This document shows, piece by piece, positions 25,807 through 34,040 of a stretch of DNA of 42,370 nucleotides; positions within the stretch are counted from its first letter, which is position 1; each line of letters begins with the position of its first letter. A program made the translations under genes and the position numbers. Under the pieces are notes generated by a model. The model did no database searches and was not told where the DNA came from. It was given only the letters and a program-made list of their open reading frames with translations. The stretch is from assembly GCA_001797845.1 (NCBI GenBank), contig MGQN01000014.1:40896-83265 (forward strand). Reading direction: 5' to 3'. This stretch comes from Deltaproteobacteria bacterium RBG_16_44_11 (lineage in GTDB: Bacteria; Desulfobacterota; Syntrophia; Syntrophales; Smithellaceae).

Positions 25807-26949
25807 ATGGATAATTATTTTGAACAAGGGCCGATACGTCCGCCCAGTGAGGCAACGAGTCTTTTAATCCGTGTGACCAGAAATTGCCCATGGAACAAGT
25901 GCGCTTTTTGCCAGACATACCGCGGAACTAAATTTGAGATCAGGAGCGTGGAAGATGTAAAAGGGGATATTCAGACGATGAAGGATTATGCCGATCAAAT
26001 TATGAAAATCTCGTGGAAATTGGGGGAGGGCGGCCGTGTAAATAGAAGCGTCTTGAAGCAAATTTCCAATCAAAGGTTTCATAACGATTATTTTCAAACA
26101 ATAGCGGTATGGCTTTACTTTGGCGGCGAAAATGTTTTTTTGCAGGATGCAAATTCATTAATCGCGAAAACTCCCGACCTGGTGGCTATCCTTGATTATT
26201 TGAAGGAAAAATTCCCGCAAATTAAAAGAATCACTTCTTACTGCCGTTCACACACGGCGGCAAGAAAGACGGTGAACGAATTTGAACAATTAAAAAACGC
26301 CGGACTCTCACGCATCCATGTGGGGATGGAAAGCGGCAGTAATGAAGTTTTGGCTTTGGTTAACAAAGGCGTAACAGCAGATATTCAAATTAAAGCCGGA
26401 CAAAACATTAAACAAGCAGGCATTGAACTAAGCGAATACTTCATACCGGGATTAGGCGGGGAAAAGTTCACCATTCAGAACGCGTTGGAATCCGCAAAAG
26501 TAATTAATGCCGTAAGTCCGGATTTTATTCGTTTACGCACACTGCATGTCGTACCGGGCACAGCTCTCGAAGATTTAGTTAAAAAAGGGGAAATTCAGCC
26601 TCTAAGTGATGACGATATTATTCGAGAAATCGGATTATTTATAGAAAATTTGGATGTTTATGGTACTCAGCTGGTTAGCGATCACATTTTGAACCTGCTG
26701 GAAGAGCTAGAAGGAAAATTTCCTGAAGATAAGCCAAAAATATTAGCCGTGATTAAAAGATATTTTGAGATGAACAACGAAGAGCGGATGATTTTCCGGT
26801 TGGGGCGTCGCAGTGGAGCCTTTAGAAGACTTGATGATCTGGGCGATAAAGAAACTTATTTAAGATTGAAAGCGGTTGTGGAAAGCTACGCTGGCGAGGG
26901 ACGCAACTTGGACGACGATATGGTTAAAATAATGAATAATTACATTTAG
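25807..26949 (+). CDS. Radical SAM protein with CX4CX2C cluster motif
   Basis: 380 residues. Near the N-terminus the cluster motif is CPWNKCAFC, that is CX4CX2C instead of the usual CX3CX2C. The barrel continues with YFGGENVFLQD, TSYCRSH, HVGMESGSNEVL and FIPGLGGE, all typical of B12-independent radical SAM enzymes; the ESGSNEVL strand is shared with the Elp3/HemN-type barrels. A helical C-terminus (about 290–380) has no added Fe-S site. It stands alone behind its own promoter. Related proteins of this length occur in anaerobic deltaproteobacteria, but the reaction is not known to me. Confidence 0.85.
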   Translation: MDNYFEQGPIRPPSEATSLLIRVTRNCPWNKCAFCQTYRGTKFEIRSVEDVKGDIQTMKDYADQIMKISWKLGEGGRVNRSVLKQISNQRFHNDYFQTIAVWLYFGGENVFLQDANSLIAKTPDLVAILDYLKEKFPQIKRITSYCRSHTAARKTVNEFEQLKNAGLSRIHVGMESGSNEVLALVNKGVTADIQIKAGQNIKQAGIELSEYFIPGLGGEKFTIQNALESAKVINAVSPDFIRLRTLHVVPGTALEDLVKKGEIQPLSDDDIIREIGLFIENLDVYGTQLVSDHILNLLEELEGKFPEDKPKILAVIKRYFEMNNEERMIFRLGRRSGAFRRLDDLGDKETYLRLKAVVESYAGEGRNLDDDMVKIMNNYI

Positions 26950-27098
26950 TTAATTAATTATCTCCAACATTTTGAATATTTGAGATATTTTTAAAAAAAT
27001 CATAGACAATTTCGTTGGTTTAGCGCTTTATTGCCGGTCATCTTATTGTACAATTAGGTATTAGACGTTGACTAAAAATCAAAATGATGATAGTTATA

Positions 27099-27120
27099 TG
27101 CCTTTCATAACGGAAAGGCA
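27099..27120 (+). promoter_or_regulatory. Hairpin in the carD leader
   Basis: TGCCTTTC (27099–27106) and GAAAGGCA (27113–27120) form a perfect 8-bp stem with a 6-nt loop, ending 12 nt before the carD start codon and just beside its ribosome site (GGGAAGGG). A weak promoter (TTGACT at 27068) may lie just upstream. Confidence 0.4.
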
Positions 27121-27132
27121 GGGAAGGGAAAA

Positions 27133-27618
27133 ATGTTCAAGGTAGGTGATTTGGCAGTGTATCCGGCGCAAGGAGTCGGAGTCATTGAAGCTATTGAAAA
27201 TAGGGAAGTAATGGGTAAAAAGCAGCCCTTTTATATAATGAAAATTATGGGTAATGGCATGAAAATAATGATTCCGACAAATAGCGCTAAGGCCGTAGGC
27301 TTGCGTGAGGTTATCTTGGAAAAGGAAATTCCCAAGGTATTCGAAATTTTGCGTAATAAAGATGTAACCATAGATAAACAAACATGGAATAAACGTTACC
27401 GGGAGTATCTGGAAAAAATTAAGACCGGTTCTGTTTTTGAAATAGCCAGTGTTTTGCGTGATTTATTTATTTTAAAAAGCGATAAAAATCTTTCTTTCGG
27501 TGAAAGGAAAATGATGGATACCGCAAAAAATCTACTGGTCAAAGAAATCTCCGTGGCCACAAACGCGCAAGAAGCCAAGGTCGAAAAAGACCTGCAAATG
27601 ATTTTCACTGTGCAATAG
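27133..27618 (+). CDS. CarD family transcriptional regulator
   Basis: 161 residues, the family length. The N-terminal RNA-polymerase-interacting domain begins FKVGDLAVYPAQGVGVI (beta-barrel like that of TRCF), and the C-terminal helical domain (about 65–161) includes the WNKRYREYLEKI and LSFGERKMMDTA helices. CarD proteins bind the RNA polymerase beta subunit and stabilise open promoter complexes, often at rRNA promoters. GGGAAGGG precedes ATG 27133. It lies upstream of a PIN/TRAM membrane protein and ispDF, an order seen in other deltaproteobacteria. Confidence 0.95.
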   Translation: MFKVGDLAVYPAQGVGVIEAIENREVMGKKQPFYIMKIMGNGMKIMIPTNSAKAVGLREVILEKEIPKVFEILRNKDVTIDKQTWNKRYREYLEKIKTGSVFEIASVLRDLFILKSDKNLSFGERKMMDTAKNLLVKEISVATNAQEAKVEKDLQMIFTVQ

Positions 27619-27796
27619 TAAAATAATATTTTATATAACGCTCTTTGAAAATTTGAAAAAGCAGATGGCCCTTCCTTATCTCAAGTAATACCTGAAAAGG
27701 TTACCTCCGTTTTACATTAAATAGAGATTGATGATTAGTGAACAGATTGGGACGAATAGCGTCATAAACATAGTAAATTGAAAGGAGGTGTAAAGG

Positions 27797-28843
27797 TTGA
27801 TCATTAGAATTATTTTGATCCTGGCATGTTCTATAAGCGGTTTAGCTATAGCCTTTTATTCAGCAGCGCCAAATTCATCGTATTTGGTTCTTGAATCAAT
27901 TGGCGGCTTTATTATCGGATTATTAATTGCTTTATTGGTTATTAAAGTTGAAAGAGATATTCGCAAATTATCTTTAAAAATTATTGCCGGCGGCGTAGTA
28001 GGAATGATAATCGGCCTATTAATTGCCCTGATATTAGGTTTTGGCTTAAGTCTTGTCAGTCAAATCAGCGAAAATCCGCAGGTGGTTCCCTGGATATACA
28101 TGTTGTTAACAGGGATATTGGGTTATCTCGGTCTAGTTTTAGGATCGAAAAAAGTGGATGAATTGAATTATCAAGGTGTCAGCTCTAAAAGTGCTCTTGA
28201 GCCCCGTCTTCTTGATACGAGCGTAATCATCGACGGAAGGATTGCCGATATTTGTGACAGCGGTTTTATTGAAGGCGAATTGATTGTTCCACGCTTTGTT
28301 TTGAATGAGTTGCAGTATGTTGCCGATTCTTCAGATTCCATGAAACGCTCGCGCGGACGCCGCGGGCTCGATATCCTGAACCACATGCAAAAGAGCTCCA
28401 ACATCAACATCGACATAGTTGAGCAGGATTTCCCCAAAATTAAAGGCGTGGACGGAAAGCTGGTAGCTCTGGCCAAAAAAATCAATGCCAAACTTCTGAC
28501 CAATGATTATAATTTGAACAAAGTGGCGGAATTGCAGGGTGTAAGGGTTTTGAACATCAATGAACTGGCCAATGCCATGAAGCCGGTCGTTCTGCCGGGC
28601 GAGCAGATGACGGTCAAAATCATCCGTGAAGGAAAAGAAGCAGGGCAGGGTGTAGGCTATCTTGATGACGGAACGATGATTATCGTGGATGCCGCACAAA
28701 AGCTGGTAAATATGAATGTGGATGTTGTCGTAACCAGTGTTTTGCAGACAACCGCCGGACGCATGATTTTCACGGAATTAAAGGAAGCAGCGGAAAAGAA
28801 AAATCATCAGAACACGAAAGCTTCATCAGAGACGGCAAGCTGA
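27797..28843 (+). CDS. PIN–TRAM domain integral membrane protein (YacL-like)
   Basis: 348 residues from TTG 27797 (AAAGGAGGTG upstream). Four hydrophobic segments occupy about 1–120. A PIN nuclease-like domain (about 138–250) keeps its acidic residues: DTSVIIDGR, the Glu of LNELQ, the Asp of VDGKLVALAK and TNDYNL. A TRAM domain (about 265–325) may bind RNA. This matches the YacL family, membrane-tethered putative ribonucleases often found beside ispD. A rho-independent terminator ends the transcript just before ispDF. Confidence 0.9.
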   Translation: MIIRIILILACSISGLAIAFYSAAPNSSYLVLESIGGFIIGLLIALLVIKVERDIRKLSLKIIAGGVVGMIIGLLIALILGFGLSLVSQISENPQVVPWIYMLLTGILGYLGLVLGSKKVDELNYQGVSSKSALEPRLLDTSVIIDGRIADICDSGFIEGELIVPRFVLNELQYVADSSDSMKRSRGRRGLDILNHMQKSSNINIDIVEQDFPKIKGVDGKLVALAKKINAKLLTNDYNLNKVAELQGVRVLNINELANAMKPVVLPGEQMTVKIIREGKEAGQGVGYLDDGTMIIVDAAQKLVNMNVDVVVTSVLQTTAGRMIFTELKEAAEKKNHQNTKASSETAS

Positions 28844-28884
28844 AATATTTTCAAAAAGGTTTGAGGCAAATATCGTTTGCAATT

Positions 28885-28924
28885 ATCCCGGCAATAGAGC
28901 TATAAAACGCCATATTGCCGGGAT
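28885..28924. repeat. 12-bp inverted repeat upstream of the terminator
   Basis: ATCCCGGCAATA (28885–28896) and its exact reverse complement (28913–28924) flank a 16-nt centre. No T-run follows, so it is not itself a terminator. It may be a protein site or an RNA-stabilising hairpin on the 3' end of the PIN/TRAM transcript. Confidence 0.5.
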
Positions 28925-28978
28925 GTCTCATCAGAAAAGGCTTGATATTTAAAGCTGCTAAAACTATTTTTGATGAAA

Positions 28979-29011
28979 AAGCCCGGAAAATAATTTTCCG
29001 GGCTTTTTTTT
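28979..29011 (+). terminator. Rho-independent terminator after the PIN/TRAM gene
   Basis: GCCCGGAAAA pairs with TTTTCCGGGC across a 3-nt loop, preceded by AA and followed by a run of eight T. Its T-run touches the ribosome site of ispDF, whose start is only about 14 nt further on. Confidence 0.85.
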
Positions 29012-29024
29012 GAGGAATTCTCAT

Positions 29025-30203
29025 ATGAGGACGGTAGCAATCATTCCTGCCGGTGGCGCGGGTAAAAGGTTAAATGCTAAGCAAGCTAAACAGTATCTTT
29101 TGCTGGATGATACGCCGTTGCTAATCCATACACTCAAAGTTTTTCAAAAAGCTAAAATCATCAATGAAATAGTTTTAGTTTTACCCAAGGACTACGTAGC
29201 TTCAGCCAAACAATTAATTAATAATTATGGATTGACAAAAATAACGGCTGTTGTTGCCGGAGGCAAGGAACGTCAGGATTCCGTAAAAAACGGCATTGCG
29301 GCCATTAACGGTAAATGTGATGTGGTGGTTATCCATGACGCGGTGCGGCCATTTGTTACTGAAGAATTGATCACAAAGGTTGTTGTTGCCGCGAAACTCA
29401 CAGGTGCGGCATCTATCGGTGTAAAGGCCAAAGACACCATAAAAGAAACAAAAAAAGATAATTTGGTTGCGGCGACAATACCCCGGCAAAATTTGTGGCT
29501 GACGCAAACGCCTCAGGCATTTAAGTTTGAACTTTTGAAAAAAGCATACAAAACTGCCTATGATAAAAAATATTACGGTACCGACGATGCGTCTTTGGTC
29601 GAGCGAATTGGGAAAAAAATAAAAATGATTGAAGGCTCGTATGAAAACATTAAAATTACGACTCCGGAAGATATGATAATGGCGGAGGCGCTGATGAAAA
29701 AGAAAACAGGAAGCAATCCGCCGGAGCGGATTAGGAGTGGCTTTGGTTACGATAGCCACAAGTTTGCCATGGGCAGAAAACTTATTTTAGGCGGGGTGGT
29801 AATTCCATTTTATAAAGGTCTGCAGGGGCATTCCGATGCGGATGCGCTTTTGCACGCTATTTGTGACGCGCTTTTAGGCGCGGCGGGATGCGGCGATATC
29901 GGCATGCACTTTTCCGATACCGATCCCGCGTATAAAGATATTTCCAGTGTAATTCTTCTGGAAAGAGTAAAAAAGATAATTGAAGGAAAGGGATTTTCAA
30001 TTAACAACGTTGATACCACGGTTATTATGGAAATGCCCAAACTCGCGCCTTATGCCGTGAAAATGGTGTCTAATATCGCGCGTACTTTGGATATTCCCGA
30101 AACATGTGTGAACATCAAGGCCAAGACAAGCGAGGGTATGGGCTTTATCGGCCGAAATGAAGGTGTGGCCGTGTTTGCGATTGCCACGGGAATAGCAAGA
30201 TAA
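29025..30203 (+). CDS. ispDF: Bifunctional IspD–IspF enzyme of isoprenoid synthesis
   Basis: 392 residues from ATG 29025 (GAGG 10 nt upstream; the TTG at 29010 lies in the terminator T-run). The IspD half (about 1–230) has the CTP loop PAGGAGKRL and HDAVRPF. The IspF half (about 235–392) has GYDSHKF and the metal site with HSDADALLHA. The fusion does two non-adjacent steps of the MEP pathway: cytidylyl transfer to methylerythritol phosphate, and closure to the cyclodiphosphate. The stop overlaps the gltX start by 1 nt. Because a terminator lies at its ribosome site, it either uses readthrough or an internal start close by. Confidence 0.95.
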   Translation: MRTVAIIPAGGAGKRLNAKQAKQYLLLDDTPLLIHTLKVFQKAKIINEIVLVLPKDYVASAKQLINNYGLTKITAVVAGGKERQDSVKNGIAAINGKCDVVVIHDAVRPFVTEELITKVVVAAKLTGAASIGVKAKDTIKETKKDNLVAATIPRQNLWLTQTPQAFKFELLKKAYKTAYDKKYYGTDDASLVERIGKKIKMIEGSYENIKITTPEDMIMAEALMKKKTGSNPPERIRSGFGYDSHKFAMGRKLILGGVVIPFYKGLQGHSDADALLHAICDALLGAAGCGDIGMHFSDTDPAYKDISSVILLERVKKIIEGKGFSINNVDTTVIMEMPKLAPYAVKMVSNIARTLDIPETCVNIKAKTSEGMGFIGRNEGVAVFAIATGIAR

Positions 30204-31618
30204 TGATTAAAAAACCAAGAGTAAGATTCGCACCGTCTCCCACGGGAGAGTTGCATGTCGGCAACGCCCGGACGGCGTTGTTTAACTGGATGTTTGCCCG
30301 GCATTCCGGCGGCAAATTTATTTTGCGCATCGAAGATACGGATGAATCGCGCAGTGCTCTTTCTTATCAGATAAATTTGTATGAAGATTTAAAATGGCTG
30401 GGGTTGAATTGGGACGAAGGTCCGCATAAACAGAGCGAGCGGTTGGATATATATAAGGAACATCTCCAGAAACTTATAGAAAAAGATCTGGTTTACCCCT
30501 GCTACTGCACCGAAGAAGAACTGGAAGATGAACGCCAGGCATTAATTCTCAGCAAACGTATGCCGCGTTACATGGGTAAGTGCAAAAATCTTACGGCAGA
30601 TGAGAGAAAACAGCGAGAGAACGAGGGCAGAAGTCCTTCATTTCGCTTTAAAGTTCATCCGCAAGTCATTGAATTTGAAGATTTAATTAGAGGGGCAATG
30701 AAGTTTGAAGGCGAGGCCATTGGAGATTTCATTATTGTGCGTTCCAACGGCATGCCGGCGTATAATTTTGCCGTGGTTATTGACGACCATCTTATGGCAA
30801 TTACGAATGTCATCCGAGGTGAAGATCATCTCTCCAACACCGCCCTCCAGATGATGCTCTACAGGGCGTTCGGCTTTGAGCCGCCTGTTTTCGCGCATCA
30901 TTCTTTGATTTTCGGGAAAGACCGCGCCAAACTAAGCAAACGTCACGGTTCCGTTTCTGTAGGTGAATTCCGCAAACAGGGGATTTTACCGGAAGCGCTG
31001 ATGAATTATCTGGGGCTGTTAGGAAGTTCTTTTACCGAAGGCCGGGAGATATTATCGCGCGAGGAGATGATTAAGGATTTTTCTCTGGAGCGATCCTCAA
31101 AAAGCGGGGCGATATTTGACGAAGAAAAACTCCACTGGCTCAACGCAATTTATATCAGAAATTGTAAAACGGAAGATTTAGTCGCGCGGCTTAAACCGTT
31201 TTTAGAGCAGGCAGGTTATAAAACTGACGCTATTAATACAAAGTGGCTCAATGAAGTTATTGAACTTATAAAGACTGAATTGACCACCCTTGCCGAAGTC
31301 GGCTCTCACATAGATATATTTTTCGATGATAAATATAAAATGACCACTGAAGCCAAAGAAATATTAGAAAAAGATAGCGCACGCCAGGTCGTAAAGACTT
31401 TTGCAGAATATTTAAAAACCAGCGATGATACTCCGCAGAAACTTTACCCTGCGGCAATAAAAGACGTCAAAGAAAAAACAAACGCTAAAGGCAAAGAGCT
31501 TTTTATGCCTATTCGTGCCGCACTCACCGGCAAAGTCCATGGCCCGGAGCTGGATAAAGTTTTTGCGATCCTGGGCAAAGATGCCACGCTGAAAAGGCTG
31601 AAATATTTTACGGCTTAA
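30203..31618 (+). CDS. gltX: Glutamyl-tRNA synthetase
   Basis: 471 residues, normal length. Class I signatures: PSPTGELHVGNART with HVGN in the HIGH position (18–21), and KLSKRHG in the KMSKS position (about 247–253). A Cys-rich insert (CYCTEEELE, about 102) is typical. The C-terminal anticodon-binding bundle (about 330–471) is complete. It charges tRNA-Glu, or possibly also tRNA-Gln if the organism uses the amidotransferase route; this cannot be told here. The start codon overlaps the ispDF stop by 1 nt. Confidence 0.97.
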   Translation: MIKKPRVRFAPSPTGELHVGNARTALFNWMFARHSGGKFILRIEDTDESRSALSYQINLYEDLKWLGLNWDEGPHKQSERLDIYKEHLQKLIEKDLVYPCYCTEEELEDERQALILSKRMPRYMGKCKNLTADERKQRENEGRSPSFRFKVHPQVIEFEDLIRGAMKFEGEAIGDFIIVRSNGMPAYNFAVVIDDHLMAITNVIRGEDHLSNTALQMMLYRAFGFEPPVFAHHSLIFGKDRAKLSKRHGSVSVGEFRKQGILPEALMNYLGLLGSSFTEGREILSREEMIKDFSLERSSKSGAIFDEEKLHWLNAIYIRNCKTEDLVARLKPFLEQAGYKTDAINTKWLNEVIELIKTELTTLAEVGSHIDIFFDDKYKMTTEAKEILEKDSARQVVKTFAEYLKTSDDTPQKLYPAAIKDVKEKTNAKGKELFMPIRAALTGKVHGPELDKVFAILGKDATLKRLKYFTA

Positions 31619-31650
31619 ATATTTTCGATTAATTTTCAATTAAAAATGTC

Positions 31651-31670
31651 ATTCCCGCGTAAGCGGGAAT
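31651..31670. repeat. Short hairpin repeat (ATTCCCGC...GCGGGAAT)
   Basis: Perfect 8-bp arms with a 4-nt loop, 33 nt after the gltX stop. It belongs to a widely dispersed class of intergenic hairpins (CATTCCCGC-type). No T-run follows, so it may protect or separate transcripts instead of terminating by itself. Confidence 0.7.
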
Positions 31671-31694
31671 CTAGGAATTCATTTTAAAATCTTC

Positions 31695-31723
31695 TTGACA
31701 ATTGTCACGTCACACATTACACT
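31695..31723 (+). promoter_or_regulatory. higBA promoter with palindromic operator
   Basis: TTGACA (31695–31700), 17 nt spacer, TACACT (31718–31723). A perfect 12-bp palindrome, TGACAATTGTCA (31696–31707), covers the -35, a likely HigA autoregulation site. The predicted start falls at 31730, the first base of the toxin GTG. Confidence 0.65.
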
Positions 31724-31729
31724 TTGATC

Positions 31730-32011
31730 GTGATAAAAACATTTGCCGATAAACATACTGAAGAATTGTTTATTACCGGTAGATCAAAGAAATTTCAGCC
31801 GGATATTCTCAGAAGAGCATTGCGGCATCTCGAATATATTGATCTGGCAACATGTCTTGACGATTTGAAAGTGCCTCCCAGCAATCATCTTCATGCGTTA
31901 AAAGACGACAGGGCAGGTCAATACGCGATATCAATAAACGATCAGTGGCGGATATGTTTTAAGTTTAGTGCTGGTGATGCATACGATGTCGAAATAACTG
32001 ATTATCATTAA
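31730..32011 (+). CDS. higB: HigB-type toxin (RelE superfamily ribonuclease)
   Basis: 93 residues from GTG 31730, which gives the usual family start MIKTFADKHTEELF; an in-frame TTG lies 6 nt earlier at 31724. Family features are the basic middle (GRSKKFQPDILRRALRHLEYID), HALKDDRAGQYAISIN and the C-terminal WRICFKF with DVEITDYH. HigB toxins cut mRNA on the ribosome and are neutralised by HigA, which follows after 12 nt in the usual toxin-first order. No ribosome site is visible, and the promoter predicts a leaderless mRNA. Confidence 0.92.
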   Translation: MIKTFADKHTEELFITGRSKKFQPDILRRALRHLEYIDLATCLDDLKVPPSNHLHALKDDRAGQYAISINDQWRICFKFSAGDAYDVEITDYH

Positions 32012-32023
32012 AGAGGTAAAAAT

Positions 32024-32338
32024 ATGAGTATTAAATACAGTGGAAAAAGAAAGGTAAAGCCTACCCATCCGGGGGAAATGCTGCGGGAAGATTTTATACC
32101 AGATTATAACCTGAATGTTGCCTGTTTGGCACGGTCTCTCGGTGTTTCGCGTCAAACGGTAAATGAATTACTACGTGAGAATCGTTCCCTAACTCCGCTA
32201 ATGGCCCTTCGTTTAAGCCGGTTGTTTGGTAATACACCCGAATTTTGGCTCAATGCCCAGCGCGTCTATGATCTTTGGGAAGCGCAGCAATCTCATCAAA
32301 CTGAAATTAAAAAAATACAACCTCTAAAAGCAGCTTAG
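32024..32338 (+). CDS. higA: HigA-type antitoxin (Xre-like helix-turn-helix)
   Basis: 104 residues; AGAGG lies 7–8 nt before ATG 32024. The family start THPGEMLREDFI and the helix-turn-helix SLGVSRQTVNELLRENRSL (about 43–61) are clear, followed by LSRLFGNTPEFWLNAQRVYDLW. It should bind HigB and repress the pair through the palindrome at 31696–31707. Complete and probably functional. The pair sits where the housekeeping run gives way to accessory genes. Confidence 0.93.
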   Translation: MSIKYSGKRKVKPTHPGEMLREDFIPDYNLNVACLARSLGVSRQTVNELLRENRSLTPLMALRLSRLFGNTPEFWLNAQRVYDLWEAQQSHQTEIKKIQPLKAA

Positions 32339-32348
32339 TGTATTCTTG

Positions 32349-32741
32349 TCATTTGTGAGGAATGATTCGGCGCTTTGATTTAGAATTGGTATTAGGAGAG
32401 TATTTTTTAATAAAAAGTTGTATCGCGTATCTTGTCAGCGTCCCCATGTAGTGTGGCGCGCGTGAAAGCCAGGCGCCGATAATAAAGACCACATGGGAGA
32501 GACCGTAAATCGTTGGGCAACCGATGATGGCGATCATCGGTTCCTTCAACCAGACGGCCAGAAAGCCCAAAGCGGCTACTGCTGGCCAGCCGATAACATA
32601 ACTAAACCCCATTAAGATCAATCCGGTAATCACCCGCGGTGTCGGACGCTCCCTGAATTCACTTAGGTCCGCCGGATTTTCCATTAATTTGATGATAAGT
32701 TTCTTTTTGGAAAGATAATCCGCAGTTTTTCTTCGAATCAT
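32349..32741 (-). CDS. Small integral membrane protein, unknown
   Basis: 130 residues with two or three hydrophobic helices over about 36–100, a basic N-terminus (MIRRKTADYLSKKK) and a very basic C-terminus (about 113–130), giving a positive-inside pattern. I recognise no domain. No ribosome site lies before ATG 32741. A weak promoter (-35 TTGCAC 32776–32771, 17 nt, -10 TATTAA 32753–32748) predicts a start exactly at the ATG, so the mRNA may be leaderless. It is convergent with higA, 10 nt apart. Confidence 0.7.
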   Translation of the reverse strand: MIRRKTADYLSKKKLIIKLMENPADLSEFRERPTPRVITGLILMGFSYVIGWPAVAALGFLAVWLKEPMIAIIGCPTIYGLSHVVFIIGAWLSRAPHYMGTLTRYAIQLFIKKYSPNTNSKSKRRIIPHK

Positions 32742-32805
32742 AAAAAATTAATACACGAGCTACCATCTTTGTGCAACCGCTTTTGTATAATCAGGAAGCC
32801 ATTTC

Positions 32806-32834
32806 TTGACAGGGCAAAAAGCTCATATTATATA
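32806..32834 (+). promoter_or_regulatory. Promoter of the family 25 glycosyltransferase gene
   Basis: TTGACA (32806–32811), 17 nt spacer, TATATA (32829–32834). Predicted start near 32841, about 32 nt before GTG 32873. Confidence 0.55.
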
Positions 32835-32872
32835 GGGTTGCGGCAAAGAAAAGGCGCTTGATCGAGGATACT

Positions 32873-33589
32873 GTGAAGAAAGAGACTAATGGCTGGGATT
32901 TTTTTGATCGCATCTACTGCATCTCCCTGGAGGAGCGTGATGATCGCCGCCAATCCGCGAAGGCTTCGTTTGCAAAAGTGGGGCTGGCCGGAAAAGTTGA
33001 ATTTATTATTGTCAAAAAACATCCTTCCGATGTTATGCAGGGGATGTATGAATCTCATATGACCTGCCTGCGTAAAGGATTGGAGGCGGGCGCGCAAAAT
33101 ATCGTTGTTTTCGAAGACGATGTTGTTTTTGAGCGGTTTAATCCGGAGCGCTTAAAAAACTGCACCGAATTTCTGGCGCACCATCATGACTGGAAAGTTC
33201 TACTTCTGGGGGCATTACTTCGCTCCAGTAAAAAGACTACAAACCCTTGTGTGCAAAAAGTCCGTTACCAGAGCCTGGCGCATGCGTATGCCTTAAACAG
33301 ACCTTACGCCCAAACACTAGCTTATCAGCCCTGGTGTGGGATTATCAACGACACGCTATTTCGGCCGTTGAAAGATAATATCTATGCTATTTATCCCATG
33401 TTCGCGTTTCAAGAAGATTTTGTCTCGGATAATGACAAATATCCCGGCTTAGAGAGATTCCGGCGCTTATTAGGCGGGTTGAAGGGAATCCAAAAGGCAA
33501 ACGAATTTTATCTGCGGCACAAATTCGGTATTTATGCGGCGCAGGTCATTATTATTTTATTTCTTCTGTTATTTTTCTTTCTTCGATGA
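32873..33589 (+). CDS. Glycosyltransferase family 25 protein with C-terminal membrane anchor
   Basis: 238 residues from GTG 32873 (GAGG 5 nt upstream); TTG 32858 would add five residues. Family features are the start DRIYCISLEERDDRR, the segment HMTCLRKGL, and the nucleotide-sugar metal motif VVFEDDVVF (about 83–91). GT25 enzymes usually add galactose to lipooligosaccharide. The last 20 residues form a hydrophobic helix followed by Arg, an anchor not typical of the bacterial members I know. It has its own promoter and no other polysaccharide genes beside it. Confidence 0.85.
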   Translation: MKKETNGWDFFDRIYCISLEERDDRRQSAKASFAKVGLAGKVEFIIVKKHPSDVMQGMYESHMTCLRKGLEAGAQNIVVFEDDVVFERFNPERLKNCTEFLAHHHDWKVLLLGALLRSSKKTTNPCVQKVRYQSLAHAYALNRPYAQTLAYQPWCGIINDTLFRPLKDNIYAIYPMFAFQEDFVSDNDKYPGLERFRRLLGGLKGIQKANEFYLRHKFGIYAAQVIIILFLLLFFFLR

Positions 33590-33668
33590 TTTTTCTGTTC
33601 TGTTCAATTAAAAGGTATATTTAACGAAGAAATCAGTCGGAGCGCAACTATCGGCTGTATTGACTTTG

Positions 33669-34007
33669 TTATAAAATCTTTAATTTCCATAGCCTGAAAA
33701 CTATGCATGCTCCTAAATGCGATAAAATTATTGATAAAAGAAAAGAGAGCAGTGCTTCTATTAAAATATACTTGCTATATAGAGAAGACGTGTCATTTCC
33801 TTCAAGTGTAATTGGTTTAAAATTATCAAAAGATTGACGTAACTCACGGTACTTATCACTCTTCAATAATTCTTGATATTCTTGTGTTGAGTAATGATTG
33901 AAAATAGGACGAATTATACTTTGAAATGTGTAAAACAAAAATATTAAGAAAAAGATTAGAATGCCCAATTTCAATTTCGATTTATTTGGTTTTAAGAATT
34001 CAATCAT
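33669..34007 (-). CDS. Small two-helix membrane protein, unknown
   Basis: 112 residues from ATG 34007, chosen over ATG 34022 because AAGGA lies 7 nt before it. Hydrophobic helices sit at about 14–32 and 78–105, with a polar, charged loop between them that should face the periplasm or the cytoplasm. I recognise no family. The base composition is more A+T-rich than the housekeeping genes, hinting at recent acquisition. One copy of the TTGGTATTTT repeat lies in its upstream region. Confidence 0.6.
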   Translation of the reverse strand: MIEFLKPNKSKLKLGILIFFLIFLFYTFQSIIRPIFNHYSTQEYQELLKSDKYRELRQSFDNFKPITLEGNDTSSLYSKYILIEALLSFLLSIILSHLGACIVFRLWKLKIL

Positions 34008-34040
34008 TAATTTATCCTTCATAACAATTAATATACTTAC

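Noticed and set aside
29214..29759. Minus-strand frame of 181 codons
   Set aside because: Antisense to the IspD half of ispDF, Phe/Arg-rich shadow with no motif.
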